64,000 nt of DNA from Candidatus Brocadia sinica JPN1 (GCF_000949635.1 NZ_BAFN01000001.1:186001-250000); one strand, 5' to 3'. Counted from the stretch's first letter, positions 51,604 to 60,274 are shown. A program made the numbers and translations. The notes: a model not told the origin generated them from the sequence alone.

Positions 51604-52617
51604 TCAATGGCATTGTTCATTTTCCATAGATTTTAAGAGTATTTGTGATAACAGGATATTGTGAATACCGTACGACCGAATAAATTGCAAAAGGTTGTGC
51701 CTGTTTGAAATATCGAGTGGTAAAACCCTCTTTTTTTGAGATTTATTTCTTCGTTCTCCTTCTTCTTCGGGCGAAAGAGGAGAAACGAAAGAATCACTAA
51801 ACAGATATTTAGCTACGGTATTTATCTGCTCTGCCAAAATGATGGCACCGGAAGACTGAGTTTGATTATGGCCTACCGCATTAAGAATATTCCTCTCGTT
51901 TTCGCAGTATTGTTTGATTTCGCCATCCAGTATCTCTTTCCATAAATCACATAATGCTCCATAACCGGTACTATGGCATTCTATGCAGGACTCACGCACG
52001 GGTTTAAATGTGGAGCCGTCCAATTCCAGCTTGTGGCAATCGCTACAGGAAACATCCTTTGACATCCAATCGGGTACATTAGTGAGCATGTCCTGAATAC
52101 AGCCCTCCATATAGTCTTTTATCCCTGCATGACATTTCAAACATTCTGCGTTGCGCACCGCTTTATGATGACAGGTTACACAATCTTTATCCTGTATAAT
52201 CAGATTGCCATGTGGTTTCATATCGGCAATGTAGTTTTCGTGGCACAAATTACATTCCATTCCCTGTTTCGGTGAATGTACCCTATGCCGGAAAAATTCC
52301 GCATCGTACATTGTTTGATATGTCGCGTAATTCACATGACATCTGTCAATGCAGGAGCCGGTGGGATACTGAGTATGAGGTTGCTGTATCCCGTTAACCA
52401 ATAAAAGACTCGCCTTTTTTGTGGGTTTTCTTATCTTACCTTCATCGCCTTCCTGCAAAACAGGGGAGGCTGTGGAAGGCAATAGGGATGTTTCGTGTTG
52501 TGGTATGACGTTATCACCGTTCCCCCATGCTAATTGTTGCGTGAGAATGAAACTTATAAAAAAGAAATATCCTAAATGCATCGTAATTCCATATTTCATA
52601 AAGCAGCAAAGCCACAT
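51604..52617 (-). CDS. Exported six-haem cytochrome c
   Basis: A 337-residue multihaem protein with a signal segment (LGYFFFISFILTQQLAWG). Haem sites are CIDRCH (a CX3CH variant), CNLCH, CVTCH, CLKCH, CSDCH and CIECH. The last 110 residues have no haem site and are helical. An alternative start at 52599 gives a tidier signal peptide. It is the third gene of a minus-strand operon with cytochrome b and an 11-haem protein, 64 bases after the restored end of the latter. It is likely an electron carrier on the outer face of an energy-conserving membrane. Confidence 0.85.
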   Translation of the reverse strand: MWLCCFMKYGITMHLGYFFFISFILTQQLAWGNGDNVIPQHETSLLPSTASPVLQEGDEGKIRKPTKKASLLLVNGIQQPHTQYPTGSCIDRCHVNYATYQTMYDAEFFRHRVHSPKQGMECNLCHENYIADMKPHGNLIIQDKDCVTCHHKAVRNAECLKCHAGIKDYMEGCIQDMLTNVPDWMSKDVSCSDCHKLELDGSTFKPVRESCIECHSTGYGALCDLWKEILDGEIKQYCENERNILNAVGHNQTQSSGAIILAEQINTVAKYLFSDSFVSPLSPEEEGERRNKSQKKRVLPLDISNRHNLLQFIRSYGIHNILLSQILLKSMENEQCH

Positions 52618-52681
52618 CCCACCCCCCTATCGAGGAAGGATGTATAAGACTTACGAAAAAGAAAGATTTTATATAGTAATA

Positions 52682-53967
52682 CTATAATTCCTCGTTAAGA
52701 GACAACCTCTCAGAATTTTGCCTTGTTATTCGCTTCAACTGTTCAATGCTGCGCCCCAGGAGATCCTTAACGTATTTTATATTATGGGCGCCTAAACTAC
52801 CGTCTTTTCTGATTAAGGTATAATTTGCTTCCGCCTCTTGAATAATGCGATCTGTGTTAATGTTTTGATATTTTTTACTTTTATTAACAAGGTATTCAAT
52901 AATTGCAGGTTAAATGATACAAAACGCCTCTGTTCAGATAATATTTTATCAAATCCCCTGCCATGGCAGTTGTTACATACCTGAGATTTCACATTTGTAA
53001 ATAATTTGTCTTTATGGCATGCGGAACAATTTAAAGTGGCAAGATACATAGGGTCTGGTTCACCTTCTACCCCGGCGCCACCCTTTCCCATCATCAACAA
53101 ATTTTGTACTTCGGCGCAAGTATCCACCGATTGTGAATGATACTCACCCCCATCAACCGGATTATTTACCTTAAGCCAACCGTGAATAATAGGATCATGG
53201 CACGACGTACAGGCCGTTTTATAAGCACCAATATGGATGCGATGCATGTCGGATGCATTATGAAAATTATCACCTACTTTTCCGTGACATTGACGACAAC
53301 TCTCTTTATCTACCTTTCCATTGCCCTGGACAATTTTAAAATGACAGTCAGTGCAACTCACTTTTTCGTTCCCTTCATATGCATCGTGCCTAAACGTCTT
53401 CTCATATATCTTCAGGGTTTTTTTAATATGGGTGTGACACAGGGCACAATCGGAGATAGGTTTTTTACCCTGTGTATCGGGATATTTCAGCGTACTGGTA
53501 AAATGGCACACATTGCATGTCTTTGTATCCAGTTCAAAATGTCTCTCTCTGCCGAGGTTCGCGTGGCAAGAAGTACATTTCAGCCGAAATGTATCAGAAA
53601 ACTCTCTTGTATGTGTCTTGTGTTCAAAAGGTGTAATCTTTCTATATTGAAGAGACTTAGCTGACAATTTGCTCAAAGGATGACATGATTCTGCTGTACA
53701 ATACTCATCATTTATTTCTACCCCCATCGCTATGGCGTCCTTATTTTCATGATGATGACACTCACCGCAGGCAATGTCCTTCAATGATGATTTTTTACAA
53801 CTAATATTTAACGAAGTATTGCTGTGGCAGTTGATACAAAATTGCCTTTGTTTCGGACTTGTTACCGTAGTGAACATGACGACAAGGACAATCCCTATCG
53901 CCACTGCTGAAGATATTGCAAGTTTGATAGTATGTTTTTTATTTAATCTTCTTACTTCATCAAACAT
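52682..53967 (-). CDS. Membrane-anchored 11-haem cytochrome c, 3' frameshift
   Basis: A NapC-like anchor (KLAISSAVAIGIVLVVMF) is followed by ten CXXCH sites (CINCH, CGECH, CTSCH, CNVCH, CALCH, CTDCH, CRQCH, CTSCH, CSACH, CNNCH) and one CX4CH site (CTAESCH). The open frame ends at 52813 with an atypical tail. A single missing base near 52904-52912 would restore a protein-like end, EYLVNKSKKYQNIN...GAHNIKYVKDLLGRS, with stop at 52682. The coordinates given include that part. It lies 47 bases after the cytochrome b gene. The frameshift could be a real mutation or a sequence error. Confidence 0.88.
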
Positions 53968-54014
53968 GGTGTTTAAGTGCCAAGGGTATCCGAATTACTA
54001 AGACAATCGTGCTA

Positions 54015-54629
54015 TTATAGTTGTTCACAAATCCCTGTTGTTCTCACCATAAAGAAATGCATGCCCATAAATAAACCCATAATCAGCGGTATACCTGCTA
54101 CATGCGTGGCATATAGGTATGTTAGCATGGTTGAGTGCTTGTTTATGTTCCCCACCGACAGCAAAGTCCCTGTGAAATAAATGAATACGGTCAATATAAG
54201 TAGGCATGCGCCTGATACCCAGTGCAACTCTCGCGGGTGCCGGTAAATCCCTTTAAAGAGAATACGGAGCATGTGACTGAACACCATTCCAAGCATAATA
54301 TTAGGTCCAACTGCATGTATGCGCTGGATAAGCCATCCATAAGGAACACTATGCATTATATTTTGCATACTGGCCAATGCGTCTCTTTCACTGGGAATAA
54401 AATGAAACACAAGAAATATTCCCGTAACTGCCTGTACTATAAACGCGAACAGTGACAACCCCCCCATGCATCCAAACCAGCTCAACCCTTTGGGAATCAA
54501 CTTTCTGGTAATATTGGTTTCTATGAGTTCTTTCACTATGCTCGTATTTTCCGCCTCGATACTCACGGCTTCAGTTTTTTTATTGCTCATTTTTTCATTC
54601 CCGAATGTTCGAAGTTCATGGACTGACAT
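54015..54629 (-). CDS. Cytochrome b, b6-type, di-haem quinol-oxidising subunit
   Basis: A 204-residue cytochrome b with four hydrophobic helices (for example LSLFAFIVQAVTGIFLVFHF, NIMLGMVFSHMLRIL and IPLIMGLFMGMHFFMV). The four haem histidines are H105, H119, H176 and H191; pair spacings of 14 and 15 match cytochrome b6. HPRELHWVSG corresponds to the family's KPRELTWV-type signature. There is no subunit-IV-like part or Rieske gene next to it; instead two multihaem cytochromes follow. It should pass electrons from menaquinol to the 11-haem protein (inference). The start could also be the ATG at 54590. Confidence 0.9.
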   Translation of the reverse strand: MSVHELRTFGNEKMSNKKTEAVSIEAENTSIVKELIETNITRKLIPKGLSWFGCMGGLSLFAFIVQAVTGIFLVFHFIPSERDALASMQNIMHSVPYGWLIQRIHAVGPNIMLGMVFSHMLRILFKGIYRHPRELHWVSGACLLILTVFIYFTGTLLSVGNINKHSTMLTYLYATHVAGIPLIMGLFMGMHFFMVRTTGICEQL

Positions 54630-54912
54630 TCATAATCTGCAACCGTTTAAATACGGTTGTCAAAATCTCTACGAGTCAACTCGTTAAATTGACTGCAAAT
54701 AGTGATAACGAAATTATCCACCCCCCGTATCGTTAATAGCAACATAAATGCCGAATTTATCATCTTCTTATTAATAACAGGAAAAAGTCAAGCCAGGAGA
54801 AGCTTGGAAGAAGAAAATATTTTTCCTGGAAAAGTATTTGGTTGTATTTCCTTTCGGAATCTTGTAAATATTACAAAATCGCTTTGTAAGACTTACATAG
54901 AATGGGTTAAAA
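54630..54912. other. Divergent intergenic region cytochrome operon / CDF gene
   Basis: About 280 bases that must hold promoters of both divergent units. It contains short inverted words around AACCGTTTAAATACGGTT near 54640-54660, and no coding frame. Confidence 0.45.
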
Positions 54913-55779
54913 GTGACGACGGGTATCATGAAAAACAGAGGTCGCCAGGCAACGATTGTCCTGATCATTTGCAATATCTTTTTGTTTGTTATCAAGACTA
55001 CTGCCGGCATAATGTCGAACAGCCTTGCCATTATTTCAGATGCCGTTAACTCCCTTACCGATATTATTGCCTCAGTAATCATATTCTTTGCCGTAAAAAC
55101 TTCTTCCAAACAGGCAGATGAGGGACATCCTTTCGGTCACCATCGGGCAGAGCCGATAGCAGGTTTGATTGTGGCCATCTTTGCGGGTATCTTAGGATTT
55201 GAAATCCTGCACACCTCTGTGCTCAAGCTGATGGAGACACATGTGCATAAAACCGGTATTCCTGCGATTGTAACGCTCATGATATCCATAGGCATGAAGC
55301 TGATCATGTCCACCTACTTTAAAAAGGTAAGTCGTTCAATTAATAGCCCCGCATTGCTGGCAAGCTCTATCGACAGCAGAAACGATGTATATATATCCAC
55401 GACCGCCCTTGTGGGGGTTATCTTTGGACTTTATGGATACCCGCAAATGGATGATATTGCGGCAATCCTCATCAGTTTCTGGATTATCTATTCAGGGTAC
55501 AAGATCGGTGTGCAAAACATCGATTACCTTATGGGCAGACAACCAGAATCCAGTATCATGGAAGAAATTAAAAAGAAGGCAGGCGCTGTTGCCGGTGTCA
55601 TGGGAATTCATGACGTCCGTGCGCATTATGTGGGCAATTACATTCATGTTGAAATTCATATAACTTTAGACCAGTCCTTAACAATGACACAAGCACACGA
55701 CATTGGGAAAAATGTCCAACGGGCAGTAGAGTCTGTCGAAAGCATCCATAAGGCATTTGTGCATATAGATCCGATATAA
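54913..55779 (+). CDS. Cation diffusion facilitator (zinc/iron efflux) transporter
   Basis: A 288-residue CDF protein with about six membrane helices and a C-terminal cytoplasmic domain. The metal site in helix 2 is SLAIISDAVNSLTDII and that in helix 5 is LLASSIDSRNDVYIS (DxxxD type). GHPFGHHRAEP lies between. The C-terminal domain contains VRAHYVGNYIHVEIHI and the final VHIDPI. The metal could be zinc, iron or manganese. The N-terminus may be ATG 54928 (MKNRGRQ); the given start is the GTG/ATG-open frame. Confidence 0.93.
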   Translation: MTTGIMKNRGRQATIVLIICNIFLFVIKTTAGIMSNSLAIISDAVNSLTDIIASVIIFFAVKTSSKQADEGHPFGHHRAEPIAGLIVAIFAGILGFEILHTSVLKLMETHVHKTGIPAIVTLMISIGMKLIMSTYFKKVSRSINSPALLASSIDSRNDVYISTTALVGVIFGLYGYPQMDDIAAILISFWIIYSGYKIGVQNIDYLMGRQPESSIMEEIKKKAGAVAGVMGIHDVRAHYVGNYIHVEIHITLDQSLTMTQAHDIGKNVQRAVESVESIHKAFVHIDPI

Positions 55780-55835
55780 AGAGTACACAATGTGATGTAA
55801 TTCCGAGCGGAACCAAGGGTCTGATTTGAATGTAT

Positions 55836-55924
55836 AGGAATTTCAAACAAAAATCCTCCCCCTTAATCCCCGTGCTGAAGGGGACAAACAACTGTCTCCC
55901 CGCTGGCGGGGTGAATGGGGTGGA
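55836..55924. repeat. Dispersed GC-rich repeat, copy f1
   Basis: Starts AGGAATTTCAAACAAA, continues CTCCCCCTTAATCCCC, and ends CCCCGCTGGCGGGG and GAATGGGGTGGAC. Copy f2 at 58604-58724 has the same order of words with an added middle part. Confidence 0.7.
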
Positions 55925-56008
55925 CTGCTATTGCGAAAATAGATATTTTCAGTTGCCGAAAGCCTAATTAAATCACCCTTTGGGATGAGAAAGGAGGGTG
56001 TCTCATCT

Positions 56009-56293
56009 CTAGGGATGAGACACCGTGTCGGATGTAACGCCATTTCGGAGTCTTTGTGTTGTTTGAATATATTTTCTGCCGATAGTTGCGGCATTGTCAT
56101 AATCAAACCTTTGAAAACAATGCTGACATTCAATGTAGTTATCGTTTTGTCTCAGGCTGGGGAGAATATTGCTTTCCTCGGTCCTGATGCCCTGCTCAGG
56201 GGATTGTTTAATAACCTGAAAGTTACTTGTAAAAAGTTTAAATTCCTTATTGTTACCGCAACCGGGACATACAAAAAATGTTTTTGTTCTCAT
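56009..56293 (-). CDS. Small zinc-ribbon protein (paralogue of 8365-8643)
   Basis: A 94-residue protein starting at ATG 56293, where AGGAGG lies just upstream. The earlier in-frame codons up to 56326 would put that site inside the gene. It has CPGCGN near the start and CQHC in the middle, and shares with its paralogue FFVCP.CGN.KEF, FTS.FQ.I.QSPE.G, LPSLR.ND.YIEC and RYIQ/KYIQ.TQRL. The last 15 residues diverge. No neighbour gene is shared between the two sites, so a role in a fixed operon is unlikely. Function is unknown. Confidence 0.78.
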   Translation of the reverse strand: MRTKTFFVCPGCGNNKEFKLFTSNFQVIKQSPEQGIRTEESNILPSLRQNDNYIECQHCFQRFDYDNAATIGRKYIQTTQRLRNGVTSDTVSHP

Positions 56294-56381
56294 GCATTCA
56301 ACCTCCTGAAGAGTTACAACAATCAATCAAAAATTTACGAACTAATAAACAGGATAATAAATTATTTTGTTCCAAATAAAA

Positions 56382-57329
56382 ATGCTGCCCTATAACTCAA
56401 TTATTCATAAAGCATGGTCATTAAGAAGAAAATATATAAATCACACCACGACAAATGCATATAGGTTGGTAAATTCTTATGGAGATACCCTGCCTGAGGT
56501 AACTATAGATATCTATGGTAAAAATATCCTGGTGCAATATTTTCAACCATACGAAGAGCGCGCAAAAAATGGTATTTATCATGCCCTCAAAGAAACAACA
56601 ACACCGGAAAATATTACAGCAAAGATACGATTAAAGGGCGAAGATATTAAAACATATTCTGTTTACGGTACGGAAATTCCTAAGGATTTTTTGGCGCTGG
56701 AAAACGGGATAAAATTTGATATATCATTTCATGAGGGTGGTGGAACCGGGCTGTTTTTAGATCAGCGGGATAATAGAAGAAAGGTACAATCCCTGGCTAA
56801 AGGCAAGGAGGTATTAAATTGCTTTTGCTATACCTCCTCCTTTTCGGTCTACGCAAGTCTTGGAGGCGCTGCAAGGACAGTCAATGTAGACTTGTCCAGG
56901 AAAGCAATAGAATGGAGCAAAAAGAATTTCATTCTGAATCAAATCGACGTTAACAACCATGAGTTTATTATGGGGGATGTCTGGGATTGGATCAGAAGAT
57001 TTCAAAAAAAGGGGCGGACATTTGATATGATTATTATCGATCCCCCGAGTTTTTCCACTGGCAAAACAACGATATTTGCTGTAGAAAAAGATTTTCCGAA
57101 ATTAATTGGACAGGGACTCGGTCTTCTTCGTGAGGATGGAATCCTGGTCTTTTCCACAAACATAGCCAAAATGAACTTCTCAAAATTTTTCCAGTTATTC
57201 CAGAAGGTAAAGAACTTTACCTCAAAGTCGTACAAGCTTGTCGGTGTTTCATCGCAAGGTTTAGACTTTCCCATCGATGGAATACATCTCCCGGAGCCCT
57301 ATCTAAAGTTTGTCATGCTTACCTGCTGA
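56382..57329 (+). CDS. RlmI/RlmK-like class I SAM-dependent rRNA methyltransferase
   Basis: A protein of about 315 residues. It has a PUA-like N-terminal part (INHTTTNAYRLVNSYGDTLP), the linker EGGGTGLFLDQRDNRR and the SAM loop VLNCFCYTSSFSVYASLGGA. Catalytic DPPSFSTGK and FSTNIAKMNFSKFFQ follow. This is the pattern of 23S rRNA cytosine-5 methyltransferases of the RlmI type. The start could be TTG 56367 (with AGGA upstream) or ATG 56382; the ATG is preferred. It is not near ribosomal genes. Confidence 0.88.
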   Translation: MLPYNSIIHKAWSLRRKYINHTTTNAYRLVNSYGDTLPEVTIDIYGKNILVQYFQPYEERAKNGIYHALKETTTPENITAKIRLKGEDIKTYSVYGTEIPKDFLALENGIKFDISFHEGGGTGLFLDQRDNRRKVQSLAKGKEVLNCFCYTSSFSVYASLGGAARTVNVDLSRKAIEWSKKNFILNQIDVNNHEFIMGDVWDWIRRFQKKGRTFDMIIIDPPSFSTGKTTIFAVEKDFPKLIGQGLGLLREDGILVFSTNIAKMNFSKFFQLFQKVKNFTSKSYKLVGVSSQGLDFPIDGIHLPEPYLKFVMLTC

Positions 57330-57333
57330 AGAC

Positions 57334-57648
57334 CTACAGATTTTTGCGCCGTTTTTTCAGTATGTATCCAACAAAAACCGTTACTCCGAATACAATAAAT
57401 ACCCCGATAATGCCGGCATACTGTCTGTTGAATCTCTGTTTTGCGGCTGGCATTGTGTAATCAGGCATAGGAGCCTTCAGTATGGGCTTGAAATCATCTT
57501 TTTTTAAAAATCCCATGGTCTCTTCCGACACTTTTTCAAGCCCATCGGGCATCTCCGAAACAAACGGAATAATAAGGAATATCAGTCCGACGATGAAGGA
57601 TAAACCAAAGATGAGAAACAACACGATATTTTTTTTGGATAGATTCAT
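57334..57648 (-). CDS. PDGLE-domain protein (CbiN-like partner of CbiM)
   Basis: A 104-residue protein with two membrane helices (VLFLIFGLSFIVGLIFLIIP and YAGIIGVFIVFGVTVFVGYI). Between them lies the MPDGLEKVSEETMGF motif that names the family. Such proteins take the place of CbiN in cobalt/nickel ECF importers. It starts 26 bases after cbiM, so they are co-transcribed. The CbiQ and CbiO parts are not adjacent in this window. Confidence 0.9.
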   Translation of the reverse strand: MNLSKKNIVLFLIFGLSFIVGLIFLIIPFVSEMPDGLEKVSEETMGFLKKDDFKPILKAPMPDYTMPAAKQRFNRQYAGIIGVFIVFGVTVFVGYILKKRRKNL

Positions 57649-57674
57649 AAAAACTTGCAGTTCTCCTTTATATG

Positions 57675-58310
57675 CTATAATTTTGGCAATTGCAATAGAT
57701 CCGGTCTTACCTTCGAAAGCAGGTTTAACGCAGCAACGGTAATAAGTCCTTCTCCAATACCAATCATGGCATGAATACCTGCCATGGCCGGCGCAACGAT
57801 CTTCAGAGGCATCGTGCCGGAAATGCTTACTTCAATGGCACAGCAGACTGCCGACAGGACAAGAGAGCACCATGCCGCCGTAAAACCGCCGATAAAAATA
57901 CCTTTTTTGCCCTGAACAAAAAACTGAACAATGCCATGGATGTAGTATCCGAAAAATCCCCCCACAATGCCCATATTGAATATATTCGCCCCCAAAGCAG
58001 TGAGCCCCCCGTCCTGAAAGACGAGACACTGGGTGGTAAGCACCGTAGTCATGATAAGTACAGATGCCCATGGACCAAGCAGAATGGCGGTCAGGGTAGC
58101 GCCCATGAAATGACCGCTCGTCCCGCCGCCTACGGGAAAGTTGAACATTTGAGCTGCAAAGACAAAGGCCGCCATGACACCCAATAAGGGGATGTGTTTC
58201 TCCGAAATTCTCTGATTTGCCTTCCGGACAGCGATACCAATAAATAAACAAGAAATACCGCCCATCCCAATCCACGTCTTCGTGTCCAGAAATCCGTCAG
58301 GGATATGCAT
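57675..58310 (-). CDS. cbiM: Cobalt/nickel ECF transporter substrate-binding subunit CbiM
   Basis: A 211-residue CbiM/NikM. The mature N-terminus MHIPDGFLD, whose histidine binds the metal, is intact. About six helices follow, with AAQMFNFPVGGGTSGHFMGA, VFQDGGLTALGANIFNMGI and PAMAGIHAMIGIGEGLITV as signatures. It fits cobalt uptake for cobalamin (cobT is at 11421) or nickel for the LarE-made cofactor; the sequence cannot decide. No cobalamin or NiCo riboswitch was seen upstream. Confidence 0.93.
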   Translation of the reverse strand: MHIPDGFLDTKTWIGMGGISCLFIGIAVRKANQRISEKHIPLLGVMAAFVFAAQMFNFPVGGGTSGHFMGATLTAILLGPWASVLIMTTVLTTQCLVFQDGGLTALGANIFNMGIVGGFFGYYIHGIVQFFVQGKKGIFIGGFTAAWCSLVLSAVCCAIEVSISGTMPLKIVAPAMAGIHAMIGIGEGLITVAALNLLSKVRPDLLQLPKL

Positions 58311-58389
58311 TCAATCGTCTTTCCTAAGACTCAACTTATCCTATAATTTGTTTCTGAATGTATATAGCAAAATGGAACAATAGTTACAC

Positions 58390-58440
58390 CTAAATTCTGC
58401 AAATGATTTTCGCATAGCGAAAATCATTTGCAGAATTTAG
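58390..58440. repeat. Perfect 24-base-pair inverted repeat with 3-base loop
   Basis: CTAAATTCTGCAAATG..CGC at 58390-58413 is followed by ATA and then its exact reverse complement at 58417-58440. There is no T-run on either side, so it is not a standard terminator. It could be a miniature mobile element, a structured RNA or a protein-binding palindrome. Confidence 0.9.
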
Positions 58441-58535
58441 ATACTGTAAAACGGATTCTACTGCGGATTAGATTTGCATGCAAGGAATATGTTTGTTTAA
58501 ATTATTGGTGGAGATAATTAAGCCGATTTTTGGGT

Positions 58536-58589
58536 GGCATGGACCTCATCGTGAGCGTTCAGTCGAACGATAAACTCAGTTTGTCCGTG
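58536..58589. repeat. Dispersed palindromic repeat, copy d (long form)
   Basis: GGCATGGACCTCATC, GTGAGCGTTCAGTCGAACGA and AAACTCAGTTTGTCCGTG match the 53-base copy at 45328-45380 with few changes and one extra base. Confidence 0.78.
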
Positions 58590-58603
58590 CTTGACTTGAT
58601 ATA

Positions 58604-58724
58604 AGGAATTTCAAACAAATATTTCCTCCCCCTGTCCCTCTCTAGAAGGGGATAAAGGGGAGGTTTTCCCTCACGGAGGGGGACAACCAATTGTCCCCCG
58701 CTGGCGGGGATGAAGGGGGTTGAC
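58604..58724. repeat. Dispersed GC-rich repeat, copy f2
   Basis: AGGAATTTCAAACAAA, CCTCCCCCTGTCCC, GGGGACAACCAATTGTCCCC and CGCTGGCGGGGATGAAGGGG follow the same word order as the copy at 55836. The GGGGACAA/TTGTCCCC part is itself palindromic. Confidence 0.72.
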
Positions 58725-58811
58725 ACCTCTCATGAAATTTCGTATTTATCAGTCGCTGAAGACCGAATTTAATATCCTATTGAGAAAGTTAAGAAACTGG
58801 AGGTACGCGTT

Positions 58812-59036
58812 ATGGGTGAATTGAGCACATTCGGCAAGATTTTCATAGGCCTGGGCATTATTATGATTATCGTAGGTGGGCTGTTTGTAATCGGGGGTAA
58901 GATCCCCTTTATAGGCAGACTTCCTGGCGACATTGCCATCCAAAAGAAAAACTTTAGTTTCTACTTTCCCATCACCACCTGCATCATCATCAGTATCATC
59001 TTTTCCCTGATCATGTGGTTATTGAGCAGAAGATAA
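58812..59036 (+). CDS. DUF2905-family small membrane protein
   Basis: A 74-residue protein with two membrane helices, IFIGLGIIMIIVGGLFVI and FPITTCIIISIIFSLIMWLL. Between them is GKIPFIGRLPGDIAIQKKNF, the family signature (PGDI). DUF2905 proteins are common and uncharacterised. It has CTGGAGG upstream and stands alone. Confidence 0.9.
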   Translation: MGELSTFGKIFIGLGIIMIIVGGLFVIGGKIPFIGRLPGDIAIQKKNFSFYFPITTCIIISIIFSLIMWLLSRR

Positions 59037-59147
59037 AACAGACGAGGAGTTAGAATTCAGACTGCAAAAAGGAGAATAAATACATACAGTTAAATTGGTC
59101 CTTCATTTTTTGGAATTTCCGGCTATATAAACCTTTCCATAAGCTTT

Positions 59148-59181
59148 CCCCTCCCCTGGTATTGATGTATCAGGGGAGGGG
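59148..59181. repeat. GC-rich hairpin
   Basis: CCCCTCCCCTGGTA and TATCAGGGGAGGGG form a 14-base-pair stem (one G-T pair) around TTGATG. It lies 64 bases beyond the stop of the kelch-like gene on the minus strand. No T-run follows, so it may stop 3' decay more than it stops transcription. Confidence 0.6.
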
Positions 59182-59244
59182 GTTGAACTTTAACCAAACC
59201 TCTCTGCATGTTTTGGCCTTTGTAATTGGACACTGCATCAGTTC

Positions 59245-60274
59245 TCATGGAGTATAGTGTCCACCGGTGCTGAGATTATTATTAGAGCCATCAGTCCTAG
59301 TACCCCCACACACAATCATCTGCGTGCCCGTCCACACCGCAGTGTGCCAGTATCGGGCAGTGGGGGCTGCCCCCGTAGGCATTGCAGACCAGGTGTTGAG
59401 CGCATAGGGTAGGGGGGGCTCCTGCTGCAATTTCAGGAAACGACAGGTAAATGCCTCACCTTCCACCTCAGGGGCAAACCGCTCACCCATCCGTACCCAC
59501 CACTCATCAAACCCTTTCTTTTTCCACTCAACAACGGCTACCTTTACTCGATCTGACCCTTTCCTCAATACCTCCATCACATAAAACCTCTCCCCATACT
59601 CCTGTAATGCGCTTACACGACGCAACGGTATATCCTGTTCCTCCCCTCCAAAAAGCCTCAGCCAACTTTCCAATCGCCTCCTGCCACTCATCCTCTGACA
59701 GTTCCAGGACGTCTCCACTCCTGTTCTCCGTTGCCTCTTCTCCTAGATTTGTCCCTTTCCTCCATTCCACCTCACGGCATTCCCCTCCCATCCCCTTCAT
59801 GTCCTCTATTCGTGTATTAAGCCTTTCCATTAACAAGGGTCTTGCCAGACACTCTGCTATCAACTGTAGATCATTACCTAGCGCCGACCATAGTTCACGT
59901 AATATCTCAGGGTTCCGGGTTGTCTCTGCCATTCGCTCCATTTCCGCCTGGAGCTGATACCCATCGACCGGCTGCTTCCAGATAACCTCCAGAGCCTTTG
60001 ACATCCTCAGCGTCTCCTCCACCTTCTTTCTCAGTTCATCTTCAAATATAACCTCGCTCAGTGGTGGTTTCGGGGAGGTATTTTCCTCAGGCCATATCGT
60101 ATGTTTCCAGTAGACCTCTTCTATTGACCTCTGGCATGTCACCCTCGCCTCAAAGCTCAATCCCAATGAGTCTGCCTTTACCCATCCGGACCATCCGGCT
60201 AAACATAAAACACTTAAAAGTCCTATTTTCCACCACCTGCATACTGCGACTTCCATCCATAAACGATTCATCAT
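59245..60274 (-). pseudogene. Secreted kelch-type protein, frameshifted and truncated, under c-di-GMP riboswitch
   Basis: The first frame (ATG 60274, AGAGGAG upstream) opens with a signal peptide (WWKIGLLSVLCLAGWSGWVKA) and a helical charged region of about 200 residues, reaching WQEAIGKLAEAF. Near 59650 a +1 shift at a T5/G4 run is needed to continue LFGGEEQDIPLRRVSALQEY. That frame ends in one kelch-like unit (NTWSAMPTGAAPTARYWHTA, then VWTGTQMIVCGG) and stops at 59245 after GGHYTP. Full kelch propellers have four to seven units, so the gene has lost its 3' part as well. A cyclic-di-GMP riboswitch precedes it. Confidence 0.82.

Larger units (their letters stand above)
58311..58811. other. 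Repeat-rich intergenic region
   Basis: About 500 bases without a coding frame. It holds a perfect 24-base-pair palindrome (58390-58440), a long-form dispersed repeat (58536-58589) and a GC-rich repeat (58604-58724). The ribosome binding site region of the next gene has CTGGAGG at about 58798. Confidence 0.6.

Noticed and set aside
53137-53664. 175-codon plus-strand frame inside the 11-haem cytochrome gene
   Set aside because: It is antisense to a gene with eleven haem motifs and has no family resemblance of its own.
57771-58187. 138-codon plus-strand frame opposite cbiM
   Set aside because: cbiM on the other strand has clear family signatures; this frame is its shadow.
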